Shown in pieces: positions 23,201 to 35,247 of a DNA stretch of 64,000 nucleotides. The translations under genes and the position numbers were made by a program. The stretch spans positions 180,178-244,177 of the forward strand of contig JAGHQL010000010.1 in the NCBI GenBank assembly GCA_020080175.1, read 5' to 3'. The notes beneath the pieces are model-generated. The model was given only the letters and a program-made list of their open reading frames with translations, was not told the DNA's origin and searched no databases. Each line of letters starts with the position of its first letter. Positions within the stretch are counted from its first letter, which is position 1. The DNA is from Glutinoglossum americanum (taxonomy: Eukaryota; Ascomycota; Geoglossomycetes; Geoglossales; Geoglossaceae).

Positions 23201-25932
23201 TTATACAGTGCCTCCGGCCGGTTCCTCGTCGCTGTCATCACCCAGCAACTCTCCATCTTCCGAATAGTTTTCCGCCACAACCGCATAGTCTCCTCTCCCC
23301 CTTGAAAATGAGCTCCTTGTGGTATACCGGACACTGGAACCGCCGCCAAAACGGCTTGCAACACTCCGCCATAAAGAGGACACGAGAAGTGGGACAGTAG
23401 CGAGGACAGCGACGATTGCCGAGATAAACGCAACCGGATAGGCGATAAAAGGGGAATCCGAAGAGAAGGTCGCTTGGGCCGAATCTCCGAGGCGGATCCG
23501 ACTGGGATATTTGTTAGCCAAAACGTATGGCAAGGCAGACTATGCGGGGTGGACAGAACGACATACCCAAATTTGCCATCCCAGTTGAAATAGGCCCACC
23601 AACCGATGGCGGCAGCAATCGCAAAAGGGATAGTGACAGCAAAGAAGAGACCCACACCGCTGATTCGGTGCTTCTTACGGAACTCCTCCCCATGTCCTGG
23701 ACATTCGTGGGGCGTAGCTTCGATGTCGGGCTCATAACCACCATGGCAGGTGGTGATGGGGATGCGACGATAGGGGGTTAGTTCATGCCATTCGTCGGCG
23801 TTGGGGTCATCTATGCAGATCTGTTTGGGGTCCCCGGGGTCCCCGACCTGTGCGCAGCTTCCATCATTTTGGCGTTCGAAATTATAATTACTGTGGTTTC
23901 GGTTGCGTCAGCGTATGGCATAACCTGCTACCGTAGGATATGATACATACCATTCGAAATCCTTTCGAGAACAGGAGCAGTTCTTTTTTATTTCAGGTGA
24001 GAGGAGCTGAAGACCATTATAACAACTCACGTCTACCTTTTTGCGGTGATACTGCGTGATATGCCCAAATAGACAGTTGTCTTTGCCGTCCTGTTGCGGA
24101 TGTTTTGATTCCCAGAGGTAGTAATCTCCCTCGGAGTCTTCCCCTTTGATCTTGCACCGCCGGTCTGTGAGGCTGGTAAAGTCTAGGTTGACAGTTGCAA
24201 TCTTGCGCGAGATTGCTTCTCTACCCCACAGCAAAAATTGCCGCGCATTGTCGCTGGGAACGGTAGTGATCTCGTCGACCGTCATCATTTCCTCAGCGAA
24301 TTGGTAAGGCTTCCACGTGGCACCTTCGTCTAGGGTATAATACACTTGGTTGGTCGGCGTGGATTCCTCGACAATGACAATGATTGATCCTTGGTCGCCG
24401 TATTCCCACATGTATGTGCCATTTTTGACCTCATGCCAGCTAATCCCACCATCACGCGTGATGTATGTGTTGCCGCCAAACATCTCTGTTAGGTGATCGC
24501 CGACATTACCGACTCCCATCATTAAGCCTACGGCTGAGGGTGAAGAGAAAGTATCCCTGACATCCTTTCGTTCGGTATATCCATGAAGGTGAAGCGAGCA
24601 TGTCTCTTTATTTTTGGTGTCACAACCCACTGGCTTTCCATCGGCGCCATTCGCAGGGGCTTCGAGATAGTCCCATTCGGCGCCATCGTTGTGGGTCATC
24701 TTGGTTTTTAATATCTTTTGTTGTCCTAAGAATGACTCATCAGGGTTGGCTACGATATTAATGATCGCAACACCTTCCAAACCCTGCATCTTCTCGAAAT
24801 CGACGTAACCATCAATATTCCTGTTGACGGCGCGGTGACTTAAAATGTACGAGGTGCCGTTGGAGTTGCTCTTGATAATGGTACCAAACTCGTAACCCCT
24901 GCGATTATTAACCGTGACGTGTAAAAACACGCTGTGCGTCGAGCTATCGAGTACCGTATAAGCCTGCTGGTGTGGTACTTGGAAGTCCGGCGGGAATTTT
25001 GCGTCTGCGAAATGCCTCCCGTCCACGCTCGCGTCAACCTTGAGAGATTTCTGATCATTATCTTTGGCCGCGACGATAATAAATTCTGACATGGTCGCAA
25101 AGTCGATGATATCCTCGAAATGAGTCGTACGTGATTCTATAAAGAAATCGTCGCTAGCGATAAGCCGGAGTGGGTTATTGGGTGCTATGTCTTCCCGCTC
25201 GAACTGCTCACAGTAGATGAGTTTCTCACTGTCCCCGCGACCTTCTTCTGCAATGAACTGGCACTTTCGGACATAGCCTCGAAGGAACTCCCAGCTCTTA
25301 CCACGGTTTTGGGTGATCCAGGCTTCAGAATGGCAATTGAGAGAACCCATACCACAGTCCTCTGCTGCAGTCCAGATGATCCAGTCTGGTTGATTTGGAT
25401 GGAAGTCCATCGTCCTGAGCCACTTCTCGTTTGGTCGTTTTATGGCTTCAAAGCTTCTAATGGTTTTCCCCCGATCTAACGAATAGTAGACTGTCGTCGA
25501 ACCCGTTACAAAAAATATCCTATCCTTTTTATATGGATGGGGATAGATTTCAATGATCTCCACATCTTTCAGCGCAGATGGTTCTTTCCACGTTTTCCCA
25601 TGATCGTGCGTAATCCAGACCGTCCGCATCTCATCCTGCATGATGATGGTCTCGTCGGTGTCATCACGGTCGGACCTCTCAAGGTAGTAAAAGCCTAGGA
25701 ACCTTCTGGCATCAAAAGTCGTAGTTTTGCTATTGATCAAGCTGTCGACTTCGTCAGGCTCATCATCAGCACCCACTATTCCGCCAAATGAGGATAATAG
25801 CACCAGTAGCAAGCAGAGTTGTTGGAGTAAGGATAGCGAGAATTGGGGACGGTGGTGGTAGTTTTTAGAGAGCCAAGCCGATGCTTGCCAGGGGCCTCTT
25901 CGGCGTCCTGTGGAGCCCTCCATTATTTCCAT
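23201..25932 (-). CDS. VPS10: Vacuolar sorting receptor VPS10, single-ectodomain form
   Basis: The three exons (25932-23951, 23890-23567, 23501-23201) encode about 868 residues. A hydrophobic signal segment (LLQQLCLLLVLLSSFGG) ends before ADDEPDE. One VPS10 beta-propeller follows with Asp-box repeats (THDHGKTW, TQNRGKSW, TRDGGISW, TLDEGATW), then the Cys-rich 10CC module. Two hydrophobic segments and a tail ending in an acidic GELLGDDSDEE patch match other filamentous-fungal VPS10 proteins. VPS10 carries soluble hydrolases such as carboxypeptidase Y from the Golgi to the prevacuole and is recycled by retromer. Fungal VPS10 normally has two tandem ectodomains and about 1,500 residues, so this one is short. 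The first true ATG is at 25932 (a second is three codons on); the frame opens further upstream without an ATG. Confidence 0.9.
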
Positions 25933-27976
25933 GTCGGAGGATGACTCGAGAATGATAGCCGCATGAAAAGAGTGTCTCAATAATTTGGGGGGTGGAATAT
26001 AGAGGGCTTTTTAGGTAACGTGTTTCGACTGGGAGACAGTTCAAAATCGTGGTCAAAGTTGTCGAAGCTCTGTAAATCGCTTCGTGTCCTTGGGGTGAGG
26101 CTGAGATCATATGCGGAGCCGCGACGCGTGTTCGCTTGATGGTAGGGCCTCACCGTCACGTGAGTTCATTTAACCATCAGTTATACTGCTGAGATATGCC
26201 CCCCGTGAAACGCTGAATATCGATCGCACTGTATGCTGGCGCCTGAGGCTGGATCTCCGAGGTGCTCATGCGACTAGTTAATTCCTCAGCCTTTTGGACA
26301 TCAAAACTCGCCATCTTTGCCGCTGACATCCAAATAAAAGCTCCTCAAATACAACGCCTTAAGTTACCTGGGGAGAAATACAGTTGGATGATATGCCAAC
26401 CGCGAAAGTGCTCCACACTTCGAACACGAAATCAATGAGGTCTTGGGTGGCATAGAAAGGCCGTAAGGAATAGGAGTACCAGCCCGCATCGCGCTCTTAG
26501 TTGGCGCAGATCTCATTCATTCCACCCCAGCGAGAAGGATTTAAATCATATCCTTAGTAAATTCGGTTCATTTTTCATAGAGCGGACTGGCATAGATACC
26601 GAAGATGCCCTCTCAAATCTACAGCCATGAAAAGATATATTTTCCCTGATACGACCTAGTTCATTAGATACTAACTCGCAAGATACTCTCATGAATCAAG
26701 TCTCAGCTTCAAGTCCTGTCCTAATAACCAATTGCTAACTACGACAGGCTATACAGCAATTTATACCAAACGATATGAGCAGCACTAAGATCGGGCTTTT
26801 CTTGGAGAGAGATGAGCGTACAGGCTTGATTCTAGTTTCCATGATTGAATAATCAAGTAATACGGCCCATATAAGGGAGACGAAGCATCGACGATTAGGG
26901 GAGAAGGAAAATCAAAGAGCACGGAAAGTTTTGGTCAAGCATCTTTAGTAGTTGAGCCCGCATCGAAGAGCTAAATGAAAAGGCTGAGATATGCGTTTTC
27001 ATAAATCTCGTCTTTTACAGAACCGTCTACGATAATAAAAGGGCCTATGAGGAGCGTTAATAATGCGGATCGGTCCCCTATCTCTAGCTTCTCTCCCATT
27101 TCTCCAATATGTCACAAGTAGGATTGCATTGGGATGCTTGGGTTTTTTTACCCTAGGGTGGGCCTTTGTGCAGCAGAGGGCATTCATTACCCTGGGTTTT
27201 CTTTGTTGGATCTCGGCCTACATGCTGAAATGGGAGATTGCGTATTAGGATATAGATGGGGATGGATTTCGCCCAGGAAGCCCAGTGTCAAACACAACAA
27301 CGATCACGTAGAGTTGAATCCGTGAATGGTAGAATTTAAGGCTTCACGGGTCTATGAGTTGTGAGACGTTAAGGCCCTGTTTGGTGACGATTTTTTATAA
27401 ACAGTGTTTCGAGCCATTTTGCCCACTTGGTTGTGAAACTCCTTTTTGCTCAAAACTCTTTTTAGATCCAGGCAATAAAATGCCTTCATGTTTTGTAGCC
27501 TCTCATTCATCATTATTATCCCCGTGATAACTATCACGCCTTCAATATCAGCAAACTCCTTCATCAACTACTCCACAACATCGCAATAACGTCTGACATA
27601 GAGTGTAGAGTCTGGGGGTATGACGGTGATGTCATGCATCGCTATCGTTGGCACCAGCGAAGCCTCATTTCACTTCTAGTTGGTTCGGCTTTCTATTCAC
27701 TGTTGTACCTCTTCCTCGAGAGTATACATTCTGTAAAGGGCCTCCGCTTGACAAAACACATCGTCAGAGCTTCTTCACACTCCTCGTTTAACCTTCTTAC
27801 ACATGCTTTTCACTTTCGAGTCGTGGTTGAGGTTGGACGAGCGGCAGAGAGGCGCATGGTAGGTTTTATTTGAAGCAGCACCGGATGACCAGGACAACTG
27901 GTGCAAAAGTGTTATAAAATAACCAGACAGTAACCTTGCCATGCAAATATAAATATGAATATTAGATAACTTACCA
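25933..27976. other. Intergenic region, no supported gene
   Basis: AT-richer sequence between the VPS10 start and the 3' end of the minus-strand coiled-coil gene. Only short open frames of 80 codons or fewer occur. I see no tRNA, domain or repeat array. Confidence 0.65.
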
Positions 27977-29183
27977 TCAGAGCTCATCAAACAGTCGTAG
28001 GGTGCGCTCAGCTGCATCTAGATAGCTGCTAGTTATCTCATCCAAGGGATCACCTCGATGTTGCTTCGGTTGTTGGTGGAAAGGAAATGCCTCTGTGGTA
28101 TGCTCATGTACCTGGCCCGCTACTCTTAACGAGCTGTCCTCGCTGGGCTGTGGAAGGCGGAGGCTTGAGTCCGTAGGTATGTTATCACTTGCTACTAGCA
28201 CATTATCGTGATGTTTTGGCGGTGGTTGAGAGTTAGGTGAATAACCAGGCCAGTAATGCACGACAAGAAATAATAGAGCAATCGATGAAAGAGCACCCCA
28301 GAGAATCCGTAGTCGTCTGCTGGTCTTAGCTTGCCATTCGCCCTCCGTCCTCTCCCACCCCTTCACCCTCCGCCTAACCTCTTCTAACCTCTCTCCAAGT
28401 TTCGCCGCCTTCACCCTCTGGCCTCTCACCCTCCCCTCTAATCCCTCGATTATTTTCTGCTCACTTTCAAACCCACTGTTGAACATATCAATCCGACTTT
28501 TCAAATCCCTCTCCAGTGCCTCAGCTTCAGACTGAAAATCTTGATGTAGGCGAGCTGTTAAAGAAGCGATATCTCGGAGTTGGGCAATAGCGGAGGAGAG
28601 GGCGGCGGCTTTCTCAAGGAGCAGATAGTAAGTGTCATCGAGGATGCTGGTGGTGTTCGATGAGTGCTTCGTAAGGGCCGCGATCGAGGCGCGTAGTTCT
28701 CTGAAGGTGCAACCGTAAGTCAGCTCGATGTTGGGGAGTGACTCCCCGGGTAGCCATTTTGTACACCAAAGTGAGTATATTTGCTTTTACGCCTGGGTAT
28801 TGGTGAAGATACTCTTTCCTTATCCTCGCTTTCCTGGCCCCACTTGCCACCTCCTCTGCACTTACAGCCCTCTGCCCGACTGCATCGTCTGGTCCCGCAT
28901 CTTCCCCAGTAGCAACCAGGCTATCTCTCCTCGAATGGCTCTGGCTCCCTGCCGAAGAGGTCCCTGCGCTTGGCCCAGAAAAGACCGAGGATGGTGGATG
29001 TAGCGATACTGCCGACTGAGCTATCTTTTTATCAACAGTGGACTTCGTGTGGTGACCGCGATGCTTCTTGGTATCAGGAGGAGATGCTTGAGTTTGAGGG
29101 GTAGTGTGAGCGCGAGGGAGGGTTTGGTTTTTCCGATGGGAAAGGTGAGAATGAAGATCCATAAAATGAGGGTTGCCATCCAT
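27977..29183 (-). CDS. Coiled-coil protein with one transmembrane segment, function unknown
   Basis: The two exons (29183-28765 and 28700-27977) encode about 380 residues. The N-terminal ~110 residues are polar and probably disordered. A conserved-looking helical block RKEYLHQYPGVKANILTLV precedes the splice junction. Residues ~140-265 are rich in heptad-like Leu/Ala/Glu/Lys (ELRASIAALTKHSS onward), predicting coiled coil. A single membrane helix lies at ~271-290 (LWGALSSIALLFLVVHYW), followed by a polar ~90-residue tail. There is no signal peptide, so it is probably a membrane-anchored protein with a cytosolic coiled coil. The donor at 28764 is chosen because only it joins both coding frames; its GTACAA sequence is weak. 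I do not recognise the family. SNARE-like or tethering roles would be guesses. Confidence 0.7.
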
Positions 29184-29697
29184 AGTGGGAAGAGCAGATG
29201 AACTGGTCGTTGTTCTGTATGTACGTCACAATACTGGATACTTAAGTACAAGCGAATGCATAAATTTATGTGGTTTGCCAATGATTTCAACAGGACAAGG
29301 TTTTAGGGACAGAAAGGGAACGACAAATATCGGAGCTTCCAGAAAGCCGCTATATAAACTCCCCATTTTGATTTCGCAGAGTGCTTTTCTGCTTTCAACC
29401 CGTCTCAAGTTGACTGAGACCGCTAGCTACCCCATCTGGCTTTTTTCGGTCTATTTTATATTTACATTTAGCATCCTTAGCGAGCATAAGGATTCCCGAG
29501 GGGACCATTTCTATGATAGTGAGATTCTCATCATAGCCCACCGAAAGCAATCTAGAATAGGCAATGTGGGCAACGCCGACTTTCCAAACGGATACCTCGA
29601 GGTAGGGAATAAAGGATCATCGCTCTATAGCAGACTCTCCAATAATTTGCAAATCGATGCGAAGCGGTCAGGTCTCTGGTACGAAAATTCATCCATG
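29184..29697. other. Intergenic region
   Basis: Spacer between the 3' end of RPB7 and the start of the coiled-coil gene, both on the minus strand. A plus-strand open frame of 176 codons crosses it but has no recognisable similarity and runs antisense into the RPB7 3' end, so I treat it as chance. Confidence 0.6.
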
Positions 29698-30441
29698 TTA
29701 TAGGGTTCTGTTGTACTAGTTAGCAGCGCAGCATTTGGATGGCACTCTAATGAGATTTGATTATACCCTAAGAAATCCTGCCAAAATGAGTTAGCTTATA
29801 TTGCTTAGTTGAACTGATAGTTAGAGTTGGTACCTCTTTTATGCTCCCAATAGCAAACATACTACCCACATCACTTCTTGTACCAATCAGCTTCATTCGG
29901 ATATGTGTGCCTGCCTCAATCACCTGGTCGCCGTTGTCGGTGAATTGTGGTGGCGTAGCATTAGGGTCAAATTTAACATCTGATGGGATGAGCTGTAAGG
30001 TGTAAGCAGTGACGATGCGGAAGCCATGATTGGGTGTACTGACGTGGCTTGACACGAAGACCTTGAGAGGACCGACGTCTGCAAAAAAGCCCATTTTATT
30101 GACCTTCTCAACTATACCGTCGACCTGGATGCAATGGGATGAGCCTGGGATCCGGCTCAAAAAAAGACTTTGCACCTTAAGGCCACCCTTACCGTTTCGC
30201 CCTTGAAGGGCCTCCAGACAACAGCGCGATAATTAACAGTGAACTCCGCCACGCCGCTCGAAGGTACAATACGACCAGCAGATATTTCGTACGCGTCCAT
30301 CACACAAATAATGTAGTATCTTCCAGTGCATGTTCCCTCAACATCTGCGAGGAGCTTGTTGACAAGGTATTCGCGCATTCGTGGTCCGAAGAAGGACGGG
30401 TGGAGTGTGATCACTCGTTCGAGTTCGTAGAGAAAGAACAT
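29698..30441 (-). CDS. RPB7: RNA polymerase II subunit RPB7
   Basis: Five exons (30441-30193, 30124-30044, 29992-29834, 29777-29767, 29707-29698) encode about 169 residues, against about 171 in yeast. RPB7 pairs with RPB4 to form the stalk of RNA polymerase II, which helps initiation and binds nascent RNA. The N-terminal tip domain starts [20 protein letters not shown] and ends near KYRAV-like [13 protein letters not shown]. The S1/OB domain begins at [19 protein letters not shown] and ends AIGSIKEDFLGTL. The upstream 65 codons of the same frame are rejected because the family starts at MFF. The last two exons are only 11 and 10 nt. Without the final intron the frame would run about 48 residues past the family's normal end. 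Confidence 0.93.
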
Positions 30442-31075
30442 TTTGAACAACTGTAGGGATGGAATTCGCAGAGATGACTTGTAGGACTTGTATTCGAATT
30501 CCTTTTCTTCGGATCTTTCCTGAAGAACAGGCCTGGGTGTCGAGGTGTAAACGATTGTCCGAGCTCTGTGATTTGAGGTCGCTCCGCTGAGCCCTAAGTT
30601 CTGTTCAGGGTCTGTTCGATTTCCACCGTTACTCAATCAATAGTTGCACCACAACCCTCAAATGAGCGAAAGCGATACCCCTCACAAAGGTGGCTACAAA
30701 GGAGAGGCAGAAGACTTGGGAAAGTCTGGGGAGCGCAACCTGAGATGGAAGTTGACTCCGCGAAGAATGAAGTCTAACTCATCAGTCGATGTCCAAACGC
30801 AGTGAAGCGTTGGACAGTCACGTACATACAAAACCCCGAGTTGAATCAGAGTAGAACGCAGAGTAGAGGCTGTGACAGGCGAAATGGGCGAGTTTTTCGG
30901 AAGTAATGCGACGGATAGTGAGGTCGTTGAAAAAGAGCCTCACGCCCAACATTTTACTGGTGCTCACAATTACACGTTGCGGGGAAAGTTCGGGTTTTGG
31001 TGAATGCATGTGACAGGCCGATAAGCCGCAAAGTTAAGATATCGAATCACCAACCTACTTTAACAGACCTACAAA
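30442..31075. promoter_or_regulatory. Divergent promoter region RPB7 / MPO1
   Basis: The start codons of RPB7 (minus) and MPO1 (plus) are 634 bp apart and point away from each other, so this segment must contain both promoters. I see no clear TATA box or recognisable factor site. Confidence 0.6.
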
Positions 31076-31932
31076 ATGGCGTTAAATCTGGAAAAACAGC
31101 TGTTGTTCGTAAGCATACCTTGAGGCTAAGCCGTAATACGTTGGCCCGCTCACTAATACATGTTTCAAGTACGGATCGTATCACCATAACCCTGTCAGCC
31201 AGACTCTCAAGCCCGGATGGGGGAATATCGAAACTAAATGCTCTTTTACAGGTCAATATTTCCATACACATAGTGTGTGTGCCGATAATACTTATCACAG
31301 CTTTCCTTTTTGTAAGCATCAAGGAACCAAGCCTTCCTATTCATGCATAAATGGACTCTGACTGTATGCACTTCGTCAGGGTACAAACACGCCCAATCTC
31401 ATACCCATTCCGGAGCCATTCATGGTAGCAAACCTTCCCCCAAACCTGGGCACTCTGTCCTGCCTCCTATACAGTGTGCTCTACATCCTCATGGAGCCGG
31501 TTGCTGGATCCCTACTGGCTCCCTTGCTACTCTGCGGCACTGCATTTACTAACCATTTGACCTCAACTTACGGCATGACGGCCAACTACTGGGCAATTGC
31601 TCTTCATGTTGCCAGCTGGATGCTGCAGTTTATTGGACATGGGGTCTTTGAGGGGAGGGCACCTGCTCTTCTAGATAATCTTATTCAGGCAGTTTTCTTG
31701 GCGCCACTCTTTGTATGGCTAGAGGTGGGTGCCTATTGTGACAGGCCTTTTGCGAAGGAAATGATATAGATAACTATTTGTGTTCTAGGTACTGTTCTAT
31801 CTTGGTTATAGACCGGAGCTGAGAAAACGATTGGATAAGGCAGTAGAACAGGAACTCGCCAAGCTCAAAAAAGGTGCCGAAGGCATGCCTACGAATGGCA
31901 AATCTAGCGTAACAGGAGTCTTAGATGGGTAG
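31076..31932 (+). CDS. MPO1: Mpo1-like 2-hydroxy fatty acid dioxygenase (DUF962)
   Basis: Five exons (31076-31108, 31170-31193, 31252-31311, 31380-31724, 31789-31932) encode about 201 residues. The yeast relative Mpo1/YGL010W is an ER-membrane Fe(II) dioxygenase that alpha-oxidises 2-hydroxypalmitate during phytosphingosine breakdown. Family landmarks appear in order: MALNLEKQLLF, YGSYHHNPVNISIHIVCVP with the conserved histidines, a central hydrophobic pair, and HVASWMLQFIGHGVFEGRAPAL. Several hydrophobic stretches fit a membrane protein. The polar Lys/Glu tail is probably cytosolic. Exons 1-3 code for only 11, 8 and 20 residues, each confirmed by uninterrupted family similarity across the joints. 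Confidence 0.92.
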
Positions 31933-32451
31933 CTTTACTCTGTAGCTCGCTGTGATTTTGGTGTGATGAAAGACTATCATCGGGGGCTGCGGAGATGGGT
32001 ACTCGAAATCTTTTGGCAGAAATAGGCTTTGGTTTGCTTGTAGTTTGCATTCAAGATATACGAGGTCAACAGGAACAACTTGTTTTATTGAAGAAAACTC
32101 TCCTGTGTAGCAGGTGATTTTGACGTAGTTACCCCATGTAGTACAACCAATTTTTTGGGAATTTACTTGTTGAGTTGAGTCCGGTCGATAATCGCGAAAA
32201 ATTTGTTGACGTTCAGCAGAACTAGTCGAAGGCCTTTTTCGGGCTATGTTGCCGATCCACCAATCACGCTTCGGCGCTCCCTACCAATCCCGCACCTTCT
32301 CAAGTTCCCTCCTTCCATCTCCAACCTCACTACTGCGAAGAGAGCTTGGTCTCCCTCATCCATCATTATCTCAATCTCCCCTCTCCATTGACTTAATTGC
32401 ATTAGCAATCGCTCTAGATTCGCTTTGCCCGCTTCTTGAACTTCCGCCAGT
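31933..32451. other. Intergenic region upstream of ATP1
   Basis: Holds the 3' flank of MPO1 and the promoter and leader of ATP1. A CT-rich stretch lies at about 32270-32400, typical of fungal leaders. There is no independent gene. Confidence 0.75.
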
Positions 32452-34659
32452 ATGTTCAGGAACGCTCTTCGACAGTCTGGTCGCACGGTCGGTACATTCT
32501 CTGCTACAAGCAGGGTCGTCGTGGTAGGCCAACCCTTATCCCCCGGAATATCAGTGGCCTATTAGCTATTGCGGAGCGTACCGTATCCACAGAAGATCAA
32601 TTGGATCCATCTGTTTAAACACTGGCCCCTAATTACTATTTCATAGAGTTTTTAAGCTCTATGTGTTCCTTCTCCGAATACTAGCCGAGTGCTGATAATT
32701 TCCCTCATTCTTAATTTATAGGCCTCGAAGACGATCGTACCTGCAGCCCTCAATGCCTCTTCGAAACAAGTCCGAAGTTATGCTGTTGATGCGAAGGCTT
32801 CACCCACAGAGGTCTCGTCGATCCTCGAGCAGAGAATTAGAGGCGTACAAGAAGAAGCTGGACTTGCAGAGACCGGCCGTGTTCTCTCAGTTGGGTAAAA
32901 CATATCCGCGTCTATTACCATACGATTTGCTGCTGTTCGTTATGGTAAAGTTTTGATAGGGGACCGACTGGGCTAATGGTGACGGGCTGTTTGTAGTGAC
33001 GGTATTGCTAGAGTTCACGGCATGAGCAACGTTCAAGCAGAAGAACTTGTAGAGTATGCTATGCACAACATTTCTAGGATATACCCTAGGCCTACATAAG
33101 CTTACAAGTTCCGCAGGTTTGCGTCTGGCGTCAAGGGCATGTGTATGAATCTCGAAGCCGGCCAAGTTGGTGTTGTGCTCTTCGGCTCTGATCGTCTTGT
33201 CAAAGAAGGAGAAACTGTTAAACGGACCGGTGAGATTGTATGTGGTCAACCGATGGGTCATTCGCAAATGCTAGATACGTTTCTGATATGTTGACAGGTC
33301 GATGTACCTGTTGGTCCTGAAATGCTCGGACGTGTCGTTGATGCGCTGGGCAATCCGATTGATGGCAAGGGTCCTATTAATACCAAGGAGAAGAGGCGCG
33401 CTCAACTTAAGGCTCCCGGTATCCTACCACGCCGCTCTGTTAATCAACCTGTACAGACAGGCCTCAAATCCGTTGACGCCATGGTGCCTATTGGCCGTGG
33501 TCAACGTGAGTTGATCATTGGTGATCGTCAAACTGGGAAGACTGCCGTGGCCCTTGATGCTATTCTTAATCAAAGGCGTTGGAACAACGGCAATGACGAG
33601 ACAAAAAAGCTCTATTGTGTGTATGTCGCCGTCGGACAGAAACGTTCTACTATTGCACAATTGGTCAAAACCCTCGAGGAAAATGACGCCATGAAGTACA
33701 CGATTATCGTTGCAGCTACCGCCTCTGAGGCTGCGCCGCTTCAGTATATTGCTCCATTTACTGGGTGCGCCATGGGGGAATGGTTCCGGGATAATGGCAA
33801 ACATGCTGTGATCATCTATGATGACCTCTCTAAACAAGCTGTGGCTTATCGTCAGATGTCTCTATTGCTTCGACGTCCTCCTGGCCGTGAGGCTTATCCT
33901 GGCGAGTGAGTATATATGGCGCCAGTTTTATTGCAGCTGTGCTAACATCTCCTTTCCAGTGTCTTCTATCTCCACTCTCGATTACTCGAGCGTGCAGCCA
34001 AGATGAGTGATAAGCATGGCGGCGGATCACTGACTGCTCTCCCTGTTATTGAGACACAAGGTGGTGACGTATCCGCCTATATCCCCACCAATGTTATTTC
34101 TATTACGGATGGCCAAATCTTCTTGGAGTCTGAATTGTTCTATAAGGGTGTCCGTCCAGCAATCAATGTTGGTCTTTCTGTATCTCGCGTCGGATCTGCT
34201 GCTCAGCTCAAAGCTATGAAGCAAGTAGCTGGCAGCTTGAAACTTTTCCTTGCACAATATCGTGAGGTGGCTGCTTTCGCTCAGTTCGGTTCCGACCTAG
34301 ACGCTGCTACAAAGCAAACTTTGTCCCGTGGTGAACGTGTATGTGACGTTCTTCCCCAAATATCTCACATATAAGCTAAGCTAACTCCTGGGTTCTAGTT
34401 AACGGAACTACTCAAGCAGAAGCAATATCAGCCCATGGCTGTCAATGAGATGGTTCCCCTCATCTATGCAGGTGTCAATGGTATCCTTGACAGTGTCCCG
34501 GTGGCTAGGGTCGGTCAATGGGAACAGGACATCCTGGCCCACCTGAAGTCGAATGAGTCTGAGCTTCTGGCCAGAATTGACAAAGAGGGGGCTTTGAGCA
34601 AAGAGTTGGAGGCCAAATTGAAAGAGGTTGTCTCATCATTTACGAAGAGCTTCGTATAG
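32452..34659 (+). CDS. ATP1: Mitochondrial F1Fo-ATP synthase subunit alpha
   Basis: Seven exons (32452-32523, 32722-32894, 32997-33053, 33117-33237, 33298-33905, 33960-34338, 34399-34659) give 556 residues, the usual fungal length. Subunit alpha forms the F1 hexamer with beta in the mitochondrial matrix and carries the non-catalytic nucleotide site. A basic, Ser/Ala-rich presequence ([14 protein letters not shown]) ends before [17 protein letters not shown]. The P-loop GDRQTGKT is at residues 216-223. The alpha signature [14 protein letters not shown] follows, and the helical C-terminus ends KSFV. The first intron (198 nt) uses donor GTAGGC after VVV; a donor at 32515 would drop three residues without harming the frame. 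The protein is otherwise near-invariant across fungi. Confidence 0.97.
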
Positions 34660-35247
34660 AAGGCACTTCTCTGTATGTTCCTAAAGGGCTTTCCTTTCTT
34701 GTCATGCTGAGCTAACGGGTCTGCCGAACCAGCTGTAGAATATTCCTTCCAATTTCCGCATCTCAAAAGATAGTCGCCTCTCATGCTCTCTTCCCTCTAT
34801 GTAATCTGTGAGAACCACTCAAAAGTACACAGCCAATTGAAATTCCACTACCGCATCTTTTCTTGTGTTCTGTCCTTTCATCTTATGTGCTGATATTGGA
34901 GACAAGATTAAAAGCGTCGCTGTGGGCGAAGATTTGGCAATAAATGTACCTAAGAGCAATTCGAAGCATTTTTCCTCAAGGCTATCATTGGAAATTTAAA
35001 TCCCAAGCCGCGGAATAAAAACAAAATGTGTTGAAGATGCGTTACTAGAGAGCAGATCGTGTGCCCGTGATTGGATCCCGGATCATTCCGAATAGGTTTC
35101 AGTATGTAGTAAACCGCTGATGCCAAGCATTATCGCAACGTGATACTAACTCGATGCTCTCTCTACTTGCTCTGCAACTAGCAGTCCTAGACTGACTTCT
35201 ACTGAACCAACGAACTCTACTTCTCTCAAACATATGAAGTGAGTGCG
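34660..35247. other. Intergenic region ATP1 to DapB
   Basis: The ATP1 3' flank and the DapB promoter/leader. No coding signal. Confidence 0.8.

Noticed and set aside
27368-27400. GGCCCTGTTTGG motif resembling a DNA-transposon end
   Set aside because: I found no matching inverted end or target-site duplication within the surrounding 2 kb.
29173-29703. 176-codon plus-strand frame between RPB7 and the coiled-coil gene
   Set aside because: No recognisable similarity, antisense to the RPB7 terminal exon, and no splice-supported extension.
30157-30636. Upstream extension of RPB7 by 65 residues
   Set aside because: The family starts at MFFLxEL; the upstream residues are polar and unrelated, so the start at 30441 is preferred.
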